Positions 37,105-50,149 of a stretch of 64,000 bases of DNA are shown piece by piece. The stretch is from positions 125,099,412-125,163,411 of the forward strand of contig CM060967.1 of NCBI GenBank assembly GCA_030765045.1. The letters run 5' to 3'. This stretch comes from Tenodera sinensis (Eukaryota > Arthropoda > Insecta > Mantodea > Mantidae). The notes below the pieces were generated by a model, which made no database searches, was not told the origin of the DNA, and saw nothing but the letters and a program-made list of their open reading frames with translations. The translations under genes and the position numbers were made by a program. Numbering within the stretch: position 1 is the first letter of the stretch; every line of letters starts with the position of its first letter.

Positions 37105-37530
37105 TCAGCAGTTACCCTTTGTTCCAGTTCCCAACTCTATCATATCATACCATACCAGCTCGTTGAACCAACTCTCGCTGTTCCATGATTCTGACATTTC
37201 TGACTTCCAAGATGCTGTAGGTCGGCTTCGGTTTCTTCTGCCACTGTAGCTGAACATTTGCAGTTCCTTCTCATCCGTCCTTCTTACATGATCTACCACT
37301 ATAGTGCTCGGCTCTCATGTTTTGAATCACTAGTTCTTCCATGTCCATTATCATTCTAATATCTTCACTCCTTCGCTTCTCTAACCCGGGTACTCTGGCA
37401 CCCCTGCATATTCCATCTATTTCAACTATCTTGTTTTTTTGTCCCTCTAGTAAACCTTAGCCTGCTGCCCCACAAGCCAATATACTTCCTACTATGCCCT
37501 GAAGAATTCTCTATTTGTTTGCATGCTACT
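37105..37530 (-). pseudogene. LINE ORF C-terminal end, antisense member of a head-to-head pair
   Basis: Read on the minus strand, with frame shifts, it gives ILQGIVGSILACGAAG, then VEIDGICRGARVPGLEKRR, SEDIRMIMDMEELVIQNMRA, and then DHVRRTDEKELQMFSYSGRR before NRSRPTASW. This is collinear with the + strand copy at 37565-37990 and follows the Y-G-x-E-x-W ... YGHVRR ... GRR-x-R-x-RP-x-x-SW layout of non-LTR retrotransposon C-termini. Frame breaks show that it is dead. Confidence 0.7.
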
Positions 37531-37564
37531 CCATTCAGTATTTTTCCTGTCGTGTATTATTCCT

Positions 37565-37990
37565 TCAACTGCTCAACTGTACAAAGAAGAGGATTTTGAA
37601 GACTGTTGTGTAAAGTATGACTTACGGTGCTGAGGCGTGGACTTTGGTAGAGATATAAATCTAAGATTTTGGAAGTGGAAATGGAGGGAATAAGACGTAG
37701 TACTAGAGTATTAAGATTGGAAAGAAGGATAAATGAAGAGATGAGACAGATAATGGATATGGAAGAAACAGTGGTGGAGAGAATCGAAAGGTGGTATGGG
37801 CACGTTAGAAGAAATGGGCCCAAGACCTTTTTAGTATGTTCGCCTCGTGGAAGAAGGAAACGGGTCAGGCCAAGAGCAACTTGGAGATTACACATTCATA
37901 GAATGATGAATGATCGATGCCTAGAGGAGGATGGCTTGTTCAAACGGAGAGAATGACAAATGGGAATATAGGGCAACTCCTAAAGAGTGG
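37565..37990 (+). pseudogene. LINE ORF C-terminal end, sense member of the pair
   Basis: MTYGAEAWTL at about 37617-37646 is followed by the 95-codon frame 37669-37956. That frame contains VEMEGIRRSTRVLRLERR, INEEMRQIMDMEETVVERIE, RWYGHVRRNGPKTFL and GRRKRVRPRATWRLH. These are the typical C-terminal motifs after the reverse transcriptase of RTE/CR1-like LINEs; the clade is not decidable. Only the 3' end is present. No simple-repeat tail or TSD was identified. Confidence 0.75.
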
Positions 37991-39507
37991 AGAAGCCCTT
38001 AAAAATAAAAAATAAGTAATGTATTTTACACATACTCTATAATATCAGTTTATTACCATCTTGAAAAATTCAGTACCTCTCTTCAGCCTTGTCATATTCC
38101 TTAGATGATTGTACCTTTTGAAAGAGTCATTGAAAACTTATAAGAAAAGTTTATAAGATTATTTCTGCGTTTAATCACAAGTAATAATTCGTTGGTTGGT
38201 ACACCTGCTGGTACTTACTGCATCACATACACCCATAATAACTCTACTGTAAAAGAGTGCAATTTGAGAGCCAGAATGAGATGCAGTAAATTCGTAACCA
38301 ATATTTTCACCAGGGCAAAAACAGGTCTACCTCGCTCTAGGGTGTTTGCAACACTTCCTTGCTCTTCTCGAATACCATATTTGAATAGAGTACTTTCTCA
38401 ACGTCCTTAAAAGCAAATTAGAGCAATTCGTCACTAACGGGTGCGATTTTAGGCTGTGTTTTGTTTACACTCTTCTTTTTCTGTTATTTCTTTGTTGAGA
38501 TGCGGAAACGAAGGCGCGTTCGTGACGCAATGCCCCAATGAACGTAATTTAGAGCGGTGAATGTTTTGGCACGCCTGGTAGGAGGTTTCACTGCCAAGAA
38601 TTTAAAACGGCGTGAGAGATAACCAAACGTAAGAACTGCCACAGCTCATGTCGTAATTAAATACCTTGTTGCACTGCAATACTTCGGCCGTAGCTAATGA
38701 AGTGGAAAGGTATTTTCGTTTGTAGCATGTGTTGATGGAATACTAATGTTACAAATTATTTCATTGAGAAATGTCCAAGCAATTTTAATGAGCAATGACA
38801 ATGAAATTATACAAACTATGTTGCCAGTAATTGATATATAGTATCTCATCCTAGTTGGACTCTGAGCATGGTCTCGCTACTGCACAATAAATGTGGATGT
38901 AAATATGTTGTGCATATAAAGTCATATAACATTTTCCTATCACCTGGCTGGAGGTATTTTATTAATTTAATTAAATAAATTCTTTGTCAGTGTCTATAAG
39001 GAATAGATGTATTTTAAGATATTCTTAAATGCTTTAAATGAAATGGTAATTGAAACGATATGGGTGAATTCAAAAGTTGAAGTATATTTACTGTCTGCTG
39101 GCCTGTTGCTGATAAGTCATAGTTAAATTGTCGATCCAACATTTCCTTGGATGACCTGAAGATACCTTCTCTTTTAGACGACAGTGAAGCATGGTTTCTT
39201 CAGATGATTCACTCATTTATGTTGCTAATGCTTTATGTGATCAAGTACAGGTCATCCAGTTCGTCCAAGACTGCGTAGGAGGTTTGAAAACAATTATATC
39301 ATTACTGCTTAACGGGTTGCTGGCCCAAAGGAATTGAATTGATAGAGCTCCTACCTATACGGTATTTTCACTGTAGGTATGTGATGTTATAGCCTTAGTA
39401 TTTTCGTTCCCCAGAGCCTCATCTGTAGAAACAGGTTTCATCACGGGCAGGTTAAACATTACATTTAGATAGGAGAGGTTATAGAATGCAGCTAAATATT
39501 CCCTTTA

Positions 39508-39545
<38 letters not shown>

Positions 39546-41539
39546 AACTGGACTATTTTCTTTACAAATCTATGGCTTAGCCTATTTAACCTGCCTACCT
39601 TTTGTTTCCTTCCTACTCTCTAAATCTCATTCAAACCCGATGAAGCTTCAAAAGTTTTAATTTACTGATTCTTCCTATTTTATTTATAATAAAGTTATTT
39701 ATCTTGCTCCGGCCTTGTATCATACGTACTCTTATTCTGAAGTAATTTAATTTATCAGTTTCATAAAACCTAAGCCTAACATCTTTGGATATATCATTCT
39801 CATTCGAGCAGTCAAGACAAAATATTCAGAAATACAAAATTAAAACTAGTTTACTCTGGTACAAATTTGGTTTCATGTGAAAAGATTTGACGGTGTAACT
39901 GCCTTAATATATAAAGAAACTTATACAGAATTACTATTATAATTTAAAATATGGTACAGAATTATGGACAGTTCATTGTCATATCTATTCCGGAGAAAAT
40001 AAATTAAATTATAAGTGGAATAGTCGTATAAATGACTGAAAATGTAGCGCGATATTGTCATATGTTACATTTGAAGTGTCTCTCGCATCCCCCACTAAAA
40101 CCAATATAAGCGAGAGTTGGACGATGGAAATGCCCATTGTGCTGAACCTCGCCCGCAAATTCAAAGATAGAGTTAAAGGACATTTATATAGCTTCTGACG
40201 TGGCCATCAAGGTGTACAGGGACACATGATTCGCCTTTAAATGAACTTCAAATAAAGCAGCTGAAACTGTTCCTGAGTGAAGTACGTGAAGCCTTGTAAA
40301 CGTAACGCACCAAATATATCCCAATGAACTGATAGCACGTGTTTGAAAATATCTGAGAAATACTACGAAGATGGAGTCTGAGGAAACTAAGCAGAAGGCA
40401 ATTGTGGCTGCAACATCGATGACGCCGTTTGATAATGCAATAACAAGATGGAATGTAAGGGGATTTTTTGCTCGTCATGGTGGGTGTGAGTGAAGACATC
40501 TTGGAGGGCACACAAGAATACTCTCAAGGATAAAATTATGCTGATTATAAGCTCTTCGTGATCATGAAGGAATTCAGGGATTGGTAGGAAAGACCATAGG
40601 TGTTGCCTGAATTGACGGATATTTGACTGGAAGGGACCGATGTAGATCATATCCAAGGAATATGAAGAAGGTCAAGTGTTACATGCAAACACATTGCTCC
40701 TTCAGAGCAGTCCTTGATATTTAAAAACTTCAATAACGTACTACACTCCCACAGAATTTATTCTCAGGGTTTATTTGTCCTAAGCTCTTTACAGTATTTG
40801 TATGGCCTGAAGGTTACTCAATGTCTTTTCCAGCACATCGTAACAAATACTAGTACTTTCTAATACTGTTTTTGATAGCTCTTACATATCACAGAATTAT
40901 TACTATATTTTATTATTAACAAACGAGTTTCTACCACGTGCTTCAATTTTTAGTTGAAATATAATACTTATCTGCCTACTTTAGGTGGGTGGTAAAGTAT
41001 TAAAAAGCAAATGTATTAGAACAGCTTTCGTTTTACTTATTTTAAAAGCACAAAAATGGCATATTTATTTGCACCCGAGGGACGCACCCGATAGGCGTTA
41101 CAAGGTCTCCAGCTACATATCCGGGAAGGCCAAGTAAACGATGGTCAGATACATTTTGAAGCCGGAACAAGCATTTATGTCCAATCCTTGAACTACACAA
41201 GAAGAGAAGAAGAAATAGTTATACATTATTTATTTCATTAATGCATCTACTATGGTAATTTGGATAAGAAATATTAAAAATTCAAAAAACTTACTAGTGT
41301 AGGCTGTCTTATATGAAAAATAATAGTTATGCAGCAAAAATAAGTCCATTTATTTTCCAGGCTACTGTTGTGTTTAAAATACTTTGTTTAAATGTTGTGA
41401 TTTCTTAATTTCTCTATTTCTCACCTGTAGTAAGCAGTATTAATTTCAATCATAAATTAAATACGCATATTTAAATGTTAAATGCTTGTTTTTAGATCCA
41501 CAGAATAAAAATAATATTTTTAGAGGAAGGTCCACAAGC
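37991..41539. other. No recognised gene; one microsatellite
   Basis: It contains the (ATG)n run at 39.5 kb. The region 38440-38640 is GC-richer without a frame. Two overlapping minus-strand frames at 40248-40656 (87 and 89 codons) lie in an island with moderately complex sequence, but I see no domain. Confidence 0.3.
39508..39545. repeat. (ATG)n microsatellite, about 12 units
   Basis: An uninterrupted ATG/GAT run of about 38 nt. Confidence 0.97.
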
Positions 41540-42025
41540 GTGTGTATATGAGTGTATGTGTGTGCGTGCGTCTGTTTTTAGCATATCACACGAAAAACCG
41601 GTTAATTATTAAACTTTGTATTTAAGTTCAGCGTCTTCCAAGGGTGTGACAGAAAGCTTTAAAGTAAACTCCCCCTGAATCTTTGAAGAAGTCTTCACAT
41701 TCTTTAAATTTCTATTTTTTCAAAAATTTAAGTAAAATGATTTTGTGGACTTAATCATTTCCCAGATATTCCTTTTCCATTTTATTGGTTGGCTTGTGCT
41801 TTTATGCTTTTCCAAACGTTAGGTCGTTATTCCTTCTTTTCTCATGGTCATGCAAATAAATTTCAATGCCATCACATAGTGACGTTCTCTTAAAATATTT
41901 TACTATCAGTTAAGCCTGTAGTATTCCCATAATCTATTTTATTGCAGGGAAATATGCAATAAAACTGTTTCTGCAAATATTATCTAGATTAACATAAAAT
42001 AGAAGAATAAGGTTTGGTAATATTT
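41540..42025 (-). mobile_element. Family A dispersed repeat, copy 7, 3'-truncated
   Basis: In reverse order it shows a GTGTGTATATGAGTGTATGT microsatellite-like segment (the same position as the CA tract in copy 2), TTCAGCGTCTTCCAAGGGTG, the AATTTCAATGCCATCACATA block, GTGACGTTCTCTTAAAA and TGTAGTATTCCCATA. The tail distal to the GT tract is missing. Confidence 0.75.
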
Positions 42026-43282
42026 TGTTGAAGAATGGGTACAAACATACATATGAATGTAATACTTGCTTTTTCTATAACCGCATTAGCCACTGTTACT
42101 AAATTAATTTTCACTCCACTATCACTTATTTGGAGTTACGTATATCTGATCTTGTCAATCCCAAGTTTATGCAAATTAGACCTTGTTTCAATTCTGAGTC
42201 ACTGACATAATGACACATTTGTGGGCCCTTCCTTGTTCTTCACTCCTTTAAAAATTACACCTAAGGTGCACTACTCGTTAAAAAGATGTTCAAGATGGCA
42301 ATTTATCCGACTCATCTGGTATAACGTAATGAAGTCTGAAACGTTTAGGAAGGTATTTAATAATGACAACTACATACCGAAAATCTCCAACAGGATTCCA
42401 TATCCAAGCCATTGCATAAACTTAGCATGATGAAAAAGATAAATGTCACATTTCATGTGACATGATACCTTATGATACTCGCCTTGCCTTGTTTTATGTT
42501 AATCTCCCATAAAAGCTTATGGAAGCCACTTTGGGCATGCTGAAACACACCAGAAGGAGATCATAAACATAGGATGACATCAGCAATGTGAACAACGGAT
42601 TTAAACATTTTCACTTCGGTGTAGGTCGGTCCAAACGAATGACGCTACCAAAAAGTGGGTTCCTGAATAATAGATGGCTAGGACCGGTAGAAAGTGAGAG
42701 TATACTGCAACAAAAGAAGAAGAAGAAGATGCCGACAAGGGAATAACCTGCTCACACATGCTTCTAGTAAAATACGTTATGCAACGGTACCTACCTATGT
42801 ATCTGATGATCACGGCGGGAGGACCAGCGAGGTGCGAGGGAGTGCTGTAGCAAACGTCGTTAAATTTAATATTTATTTCTTTATTCACGTTCATCGCCTA
42901 TATATTCTGACCATCCAATATTTTAACTGTCACCTCACTAAAGTTCTCACGTCACTTAGTAATTTGATCTGGTTCAAATTTTCACCGTGACTTCACTTAG
43001 TTTTCACCACTTCATTAACGTGAACTAGTTCAGTTATCCTTACCACTTCATTTGCTTCGTGATGTAGCAGCGTAACGAAATGCGCTCAAAGCAGTGATTT
43101 TCCTGAGCGATCATTCACTGAGGAGTCCAACACAGGACTTCTCCTATCTCTGCTATAATAGTGTCAGCACACACTGCACATCACCAAACCTCCTTGGAGT
43201 ACAGCGGTTTTCGTGCCAGCAGAAACATACCCGCTGACTCACTAATTGGTAGAACATACTAACTTACATAGCCAATGGAAAT

Positions 43283-43308
43283 TTCCAGAATTCGCGAACT
43301 TTCGAGAA
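43283..43308. promoter_or_regulatory. Candidate heat-shock element (three TTCnnGAA blocks)
   Basis: TTCCAGAA (43283-43290), TTCGCGAA (43291-43298) and TTCGAGAA (43301-43308) lie end to end. The last two make four perfectly spaced, alternating nGAAn units, the binding pattern of trimeric HSF. A CCAAT word (about 43272-43276) lies just upstream and a TATA-like CATAAAATG lies just downstream (about 43316). No heat-shock gene ORF is visible within a kilobase on either side, so the target, if any, is unknown. Confidence 0.5.
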
Positions 43309-44361
43309 GGAGAAACATAAAATGTTTAAGCTGGGCCAGCGCGCTGTTTATTTATTAACGGTTCCGACTGCCCGGTTCCGACTGGCCGGCGCCGACCTCC
43401 CGATAACTTTGGGCCATAGTTAATTCATTAGAAACACAATCATATTGTTCAATAAATATTTTTGGAAGGCTTCAAGTAGGATGATATAAAACAAATACAC
43501 TGTTTTGTGTCATATGAGGACACATTTATTGCACTTACAATACTGTGTAAGTGACAAAAGATTATATAATATATGACAATACATTATTGTACGTATAGTT
43601 GTGGTGGGTTAACTTGTCTCGAGGATCATAAAACTGTAAGGTCGCTTCCATCACGCAAATTAGGGACAGGGGTTAGAAAACGAGTGTTGCGGCAGAAACT
43701 CAAGAGGTCCATTGGTGGTTAATTCTTCAGTCCAGTACTCATGGAAGGAGCCGCACCTCTTCCACCTTCCTCAAAATAACAGAGACAGAGGGACAGTACC
43801 TCCCCCTCTTTTCAATATATTTCTTTCTCTTTCTTTGGGCATAACAACTGACAATGACTAAATCGCATCATAGTCGAAAGTACCTGTAGCAACAATATAC
43901 TTAAACCGGCTAGTTAATGGTTTGACTGAATATAGCCCACGTCATAACACATTATAAACAAAATGACTCAGAAGGTTTTAAAAGTCATAAAGATTTGAGA
44001 TTTGTGTTTCCCTGCAGGCAACGTCATTTGTGCCTAAGATTATTAAATGGAACAATTCAAATTATTATTTTTTGCTTTTCCTGATTTTATCTCTGCTTTA
44101 GTAAAATAAATCTGGCGCTTATAGAACTGATTTGCAAAAATAAAAACTTCCTAGAATAGAGAGCATTTAATTTCCCAGTGATCACATTTTAATTTTTCTA
44201 AAATTTTCTAAAAAAACTCCTCAAAGAGAATATTTGGAAAGCTCGATTCATTGAAAATGTAATTATTTTAAGGGCCAAAGGTTTGAAACTTTACAAAATA
44301 GGGAAGAAAGATACGAAGATTTCATTTGTATTACTATTTTTCCAAAATATTATGAAAAATG

Positions 44362-44364
<3 letters not shown>

Positions 44365-44395
<31 letters not shown>
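44365..44395. repeat. Poly(T) run, 31 nt
   Basis: A homopolymer that could be the reversed tail of a retroposed sequence, but no element or TSD was recognised beside it. Confidence 0.98.
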
Positions 44396-44396
<1 letters not shown>

Positions 44397-45040
44397 TCAT
44401 CACATCAAATTAAGCACGCTGCAAATCGTAAAAATACTCGTAATAAAGCAACCATGATTTATAACATGAAATTTTATATTTTACCAACTTTATTAAATGT
44501 GAAAAAGTATTACTTTTCTAACTCGTGTTCATATTGAAAACAGGTGTGTAGTCTGGCAAGTTTGTCAACGGTGAGAGTAGATGCAGTGTAACACATTTGG
44601 GAGGGGAGGGGAAGTATATGCTTATGATTTGCTAATATTTGCCGGGAGGTAACGGCTAGACGCCATATCGCTGTTATGTAACACCCTCATCTCTGAAGAC
44701 AGCTTCATAAAATTAAGAGTGTTTTGTAATCTAATCTTAGCACCTACTTGTTAGATGCCATTGACCCACTTGTAGCACTACAAAATAATTAATGATAACT
44801 GTGCTGGAAAGGGTAGAGTGCAACATCTGTAAATGATACTATGGAACGGGAAGGGTGAGGCAATAAATAGAACAGAGCTTATTATTTATAAAGATATCTG
44901 GAGTTACAAACAAAGATATTTTAAAACGAATACATTCTACGTTAGAATGTCAATAAACAAACTCCGATACCTACATGTATATTGATGTGCCATAATGACG
45001 CAGCTGATTGTTTTGGCTATGACCAGGTATAGGAATTTCC

Positions 45041-45412
45041 AAGCCAGGACGAGGCTGCCTCCTTAGTGCGGTGGTAGCCCTACTGCTTATCAAGCGGGAG
45101 ATCCGGGTTTGTTTCCCGGTACCGGCGTGGAGATTTTCTCTCACGGGTAGATCTGGTTCGAGGTGCACTCAGCCTCATTAGGTTCCTGAGAGGCCAACTG
45201 AAGAGGTATTTGATTGAGAAGTAGTGGCTTCTGGTCGCAAAGGCCGCATAACCGGCCGGGAGGGCCCGAAGCGCTTACCACGTCCCACTTCCAGTACCGC
45301 ATCCCACTCATGACGCCTGCAGTGGGTAGAAGTGGGGGACGCAGCGGCCAGGCGGTAGGTCCTGGCCCGATAAGGGCTGTTATGCAGAGGCTTTAGTTTA
45401 AAACCAGGACGA
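45041..45412 (+). mobile_element. tRNA-derived SINE (family S1), full length with 12-bp TSD
   Basis: AAGCCAGGACGA (45041-45052) and AAACCAGGACGA (45401-45412) flank the element (45053-45400), with one mismatch. Inside, in order, are GGCTGCCTCCTTAGTGCGGT (head), a B box (GGGTTTGTTTCCCGG), GTACCGGCGTGG, GTGCACTCAGCCTCATTAGG, CGGCCGGGAGGGCC, GTGGGGGACGCAGCGG and GATAAGGGCTG. It is about 348 bp and the best S1 reference copy here. The frames at 44971-45168 (-) and 45214-45396 (+) are its by-products. Confidence 0.9.
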
Positions 45413-48384
45413 TGGGAAATTAGGTTTAACTGTTATGGGACTTCATCCAATGACATGTATAACAATACACCCCATTCTTCGTACAGCTGTTGGCGTGTGC
45501 CGACCACTTATGAGATCATGTTTTATTTACCATTGTGTCTCGCAGAGACACTCTGTAGCTAACATAAGGCCGCTTCTTAAAAAGTACTATGTCTGGTAAT
45601 GACAATTTAGCTCTACCCTCTGTCAGTCTGAGTTGCTCTATTCCTCGAGCACAATCAATAGCCTCTGGACTGGCGGGGTCTTTTGCCTCCCTCAGGTATG
45701 GTCGAACTGCAGAAGGGTAATATTACGAGCTACTTTTCTCACTAGTGTAACATCCTTATGGCAGAGCTTGATTGAATTTAGGCGCACAGGTTTAATAAAA
45801 TGTAGAAATAAAGACGAAAAGCTTTGGCTTCGTCCCCAGTCACTGATTAAATCTTCATATACGTAATTGACTTTTAAGAAATCCATCTGTCTCTTTAGAA
45901 GGCCCAATTGATTGTATTTATTGGTCTAGCTTTTACTTCTGTACCAATCGTACTGAAACTTTAAGTGGCGGTGTTTGAAACAATCCTTTATTTCACAGCA
46001 ATTACAAAATCGTTCATTGTTCGTTTTTGAATCCTTGGATTGTTTTTCCAGTAATGGAGAATTGTGCCGACTGGATGGATGCAGAGGTTGGTTGACTGAA
46101 TTTGAAAAAGGTTTGTGATCTAGGGGAATGTACCATTTTTATGCACGTCAGTGTACTTCAACTATGTAAACTGTATGTATTAGATTCGACTAAAAGGTAC
46201 AACTGAGACTGTTGAGCCTAAATCATAGCTGGAATTGGACCATGAATTAACCCTCGCCTATGAAAAGGGCAAGTTCTAACCTTTCACAATCAGTAATAGA
46301 ACTGGTGCCAATCTTGTAGCATTAGATAAAGGAACAGTTATGCAACATTAGCCATTATCTTGGTGGGATCACATTTCAAGGGAGGGACACAATGTAACGT
46401 TGATAGATAGAGACAACATTGTTGCAGAACATCTTCAGAAAGGTGAACGGAAAAATAACTGTAACGGGATTTCCAACTGCATACTTGTGTCGGGTGGCTC
46501 CTTGCTATTCAAGAGATATATTTAAAATTTAAATGCCATCCAGCCCACATGAATCTTGAGATGTCAGAGCGAAACCAGACGTCCTCGCAAAAGTGGTTCC
46601 TTTTTATACCTCAGATACAAGTATATCAACAGTCTTTTACAGGAAGCTCTATCTCAATTGATCAGAAATGTTAATGTATATCAGAGGCCTTAAATGTTAC
46701 TAAAAGCTTGATCATGTTCATTCCATTTGTAGGGGTTATGTTCAAAACAGCCAATCCAGACGAGTACATTTTTGGAAAAAGCTCAAGAATTGGAAATCAT
46801 TCATTTCATAAGCAGAGACCTATATCTGAGAAGCTTATTTTACCTACATGTAGTGAAAGCTCTCATTAAATTTAGCAACATTTCTGAACCTGCATAGTTT
46901 CGAATGACAGACCATTACGTTTCGATTACAGGAAGTTTCTTTAATTTTGCATTTTAATTCCGAGAGTGATATTTAATAGAGTGCCCGGCTAGATTTTGAG
47001 AAAACCTAGAGTTTGGTTCTAGCTAATAGGAACCAACATAACCTACAGCTATTCTAGAAGGCTTAGTTAAAATTCCGTACTTAGGCCTTTATCTTACACA
47101 CCCCTGTGATAAAATACTATGATCGAATGCTAAAAAACGTACTGGGAATAGATAAAAAATAGGGATTTCTTCGCTAAGAAATTCAATGGAGGTTTTTAAT
47201 CCATATTGAGAGACGCCTGTTACAAAATCACATAGGAAATGAAGATATCTAATACAAATAAGTACTGAACTATTTTAAGTATAAGAATATAGGATTTACT
47301 TACATAATAATGTAAGATTTTAAATTAAGAAAATAAGTGACAACCCAATGGGAAATAAGGATTAGATTGCATCAAATTTGGCTCCAAGATTGCGATTAGG
47401 ACGGGCTTATAAATTATAAGTTATTAAAGAAAAAAAAACATGAATCTGTTGAAAAATATGTATACAATATATGAATAATTGAGATGCGTCTAATGTAGAT
47501 GACGTTATACTAAATGAGGAGACGAGATACCTTAGCAATTTAAAAATACGAAAAACTGATTCATTTGAAGTACAAATAACAAAGTTACTGATAAAATTAA
47601 ACTATACATAAAATATGACGGAAACTAGACCCCCAAAACAAATACTAAGTTACAGACCGAAAGATTACAGAGACAGAAGTCCATACAGGTGACTCGACAC
47701 GGAAATATGAATATATCCGGTTCCAAATCCTAGAATAGAGAGAAGGAGAGTAAATTTTAGATCACGATATCACTGTATAGGTCCATTTTCTACTGAAAAT
47801 AGTTTCTTTAAAAGGCAATATATACATAAATTGTGTCAATTTGGATAAGACAATTACAGATATCAACATAGCTCACGGAAACACACCACATACATCAATT
47901 ATATACTTTACAGATTTTCATTCCTTTGGTACAAAAACAATAAACCTAGGTAAAAGATATTTTGCAACGATTACGGCATCATCACATCAACATTCTGCTT
48001 GCATTCTTCAGTTTTACACGTTTTGAACCTATATGTGCGTTCTACCTTGACATCCATTTTATGTTTTAAAATATTAGAAAACGAGGCTGAAATGTTAATC
48101 AGGGTTTATAAATATTTAAAACGTGTGGCCGTAAGTACGTGTATTTACCTGGACAGTATATAGCACACGAACCGCAACGTTTTGCTCGAACATCTCGATT
48201 TGCTTCTTGGAATAACATTTTAAACTAGATTTGTGGATTAGTTCAAATATATGCACAAATTGGATAATGCCTTGCTTATGAATTAATCGCAGTTTGATTA
48301 CATGATAAATTTATCATCCAAAGGAACTGACAATGGTCATTCAATAACACGTTACCTCGCATAACAATTATTTTAATAAACACA
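45413..48384. other. No recognised gene
   Basis: Frames at 45633-45866 (+), 45692-45907 (-) and 47841-48026 (+) are unassigned. A moderately GC-rich patch near 46200-46480 has no long frame. No repeats shared with the rest of the window were found. Confidence 0.3.
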
Positions 48385-49205
48385 TAGCTTTCTCTACTAA
48401 ATACACTAACTAGGGAAGGTATTGTATTCTACCCAAAAATACCATGTCAAGATTTCATTAGAATCATGTTTTGAAGCCCCCAGAATAAAAAAGGGTATTT
48501 ATTAAAAAATGCGTGTGCGTGTGCGTATGTGAACAGCATAACTTAAAGACGAAATGTTAGTTAAAAACCAAATTTGATATTAAGTTCAGCATCTTCTAAG
48601 GATGCGACTAACATTTTGAACAAATTTATTAGCCCTAAATTACGCTTTGCATGAAAATGTTTTGAAAATGTTGATTTTCTTCAAAATGGCTTATGATTTT
48701 TATTAAAATGGCATATTTAGGATACCGGATGGCAAATGAAATGTACGTTATGAATTTTCTTTATTCTGTATGACTTTTGCAGAACCGGTAAGCAGTAAGA
48801 AAATCTCATTGCACAGAAAAAAAGTATAGATCTCGTTAAAACACACATGTTATGTCAATTTTGGGGGATGACCGTTACCTATTTCCAAGATGTTTCTTGT
48901 TATTGGTTAGAATTTATAAATACTTATATTTTTTTTCAAATAGGAGGTCATTATTCGTTTATTTATTTTTTTATTTCTTGGCCATTCAAAGAAAATATAA
49001 TTTCATAGCCGTCACATAGTGACTAACTCTGAGAAGAGCTAACTGTCACTTAGGCATGCTGTATTTCCACATTCCCATGTACCTACAAGGAAATTTAATT
49101 AAACCAGTCCTACAAATGTTTATCTCGGTTAATATGAAGCAATAAAAGAATAAACGTCGGTAAGAATAGTGTAGAAGAGTGAGTAGAGAATTCATGAGTG
49201 CAAAT
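48385..49205 (-). mobile_element. Family A dispersed repeat, copy 8 (near complete)
   Basis: In reverse order: CTTTCTCTACTAAATACAC (3' end), GAATACAATACC block, GTGTGCGTGTGCGTATGTG (microsatellite site), TTCAGCATCTTCTAAGGATG, GACTTTTGCAGAACCGGTAA, CATAGCCGTCACATAGTGAC and GAGTGAGTAGAGAATTCATG (5' end, about 49178). Both ends are present, about 0.8 kb apart. Near the two ends the word TTCTCTACT occurs in inverted orientation, hinting at short terminal inverted repeats. Confidence 0.8.
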
Positions 49206-49699
49206 TTTTCTGAGCATCAGATTGCCTCTGCTCTTAACCTAAATACTAAGCAAATGAAGGTGTCCTCCATTCATAGGCGAGCCTAAGTCAATATATGAAA
49301 GATGCAACCTGATGCAGTCTCCATCATTATGCAAGTAATAACTTCCGTAAACCTCTCTCTCTCTCCCGTCTCTAAATCCATTACAAAATTGCTGCTTGTA
49401 GGCAAATAGCATTTAGTTGCGAAATGCTTGACTCAGCATCTTCTTTCGGGCATGAAGTCAAACGTGTTTGCTTTACAGGAAGCTTCAGAAGCTAGTTTTA
49501 GTATTCCCATTACCCATATTACCCATATAATTCTTGAAAGTAAGGTATTACATTCAACAGAAAAATTCAAAGAGCAATATTTTTCGGGAATGTCTATTTC
49601 AAATTTCCCTGAATCCCAAAAGCATATCTAAGGAAAGTTCATCTTTGTATCTTAACTTCATAATTCAAAAATGAAAACAGGAAGAGGTATCAATTGGTA

Positions 49700-50145
49700 T
49701 TTAAGGTTTCTAAATGTATAATGTTTCTAAGCACGCGATAACAATATTTAATAAAATGTCTGTCCACCCCAAAATACACTTTGAATGCAAGTGCTTTTAA
49801 ATGTTTGATGTTTATCAAAAAATGACTCGTAAGATCTTAATTAAAACATCTTATATTTAAGATATTTCTATGGAAAATAAGCATTATATCTAGAAATTTC
49901 TGTAAATATCCCATGCAGTCTACTTCATTCGAAAGTATGTATAATTTCGAATAAATTTTAAACATAAAGAAATAGAAAAAATGTGCTGCAATAAAAATGT
50001 AGATTCTTTAAAACCTATAAGAACGTGTCATTTTTTATGTTTGCATACCTTAGATCGTTGTATTTGAGTATTCCAACCACTTTAATGGCGATTCCTTTCT
50101 TTTTTCTCACTTTTTTGAAAAATGCAATTGAAATTCATAATTATG
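49700..50145 (-). mobile_element. Probable old family A copy
   Basis: Weak collinear matches in reverse orientation include an AAACATCTTATATTTAAGAT block, a GGCGATTCCTTTC block and TGCAATTGAAATTCATAA. Divergence is high, so this call is tentative. The Helitron-like element follows directly. Confidence 0.35.
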
Positions 50146-50149
50146 TACT

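Larger units (their letters stand above)
42026..45040. other. No recognised gene; heat-shock-element motif; poly(T)
   Basis: The GC-richer island at about 43080-43420 holds the heat-shock-element motif and a short direct repeat (CGGTTCCGACTG near 43360-43390). A 97-codon minus-strand frame (42601-42894) overlaps a 98-codon + strand frame (42694-42990), and neither is recognisable. The poly(T) run is listed separately. Confidence 0.3.

Noticed and set aside
45680..45700. CCTCCCTCAG followed by GTATGG as a ratchet point
   Set aside because: Short tract, no branch-point word at the right distance and a weak donor.
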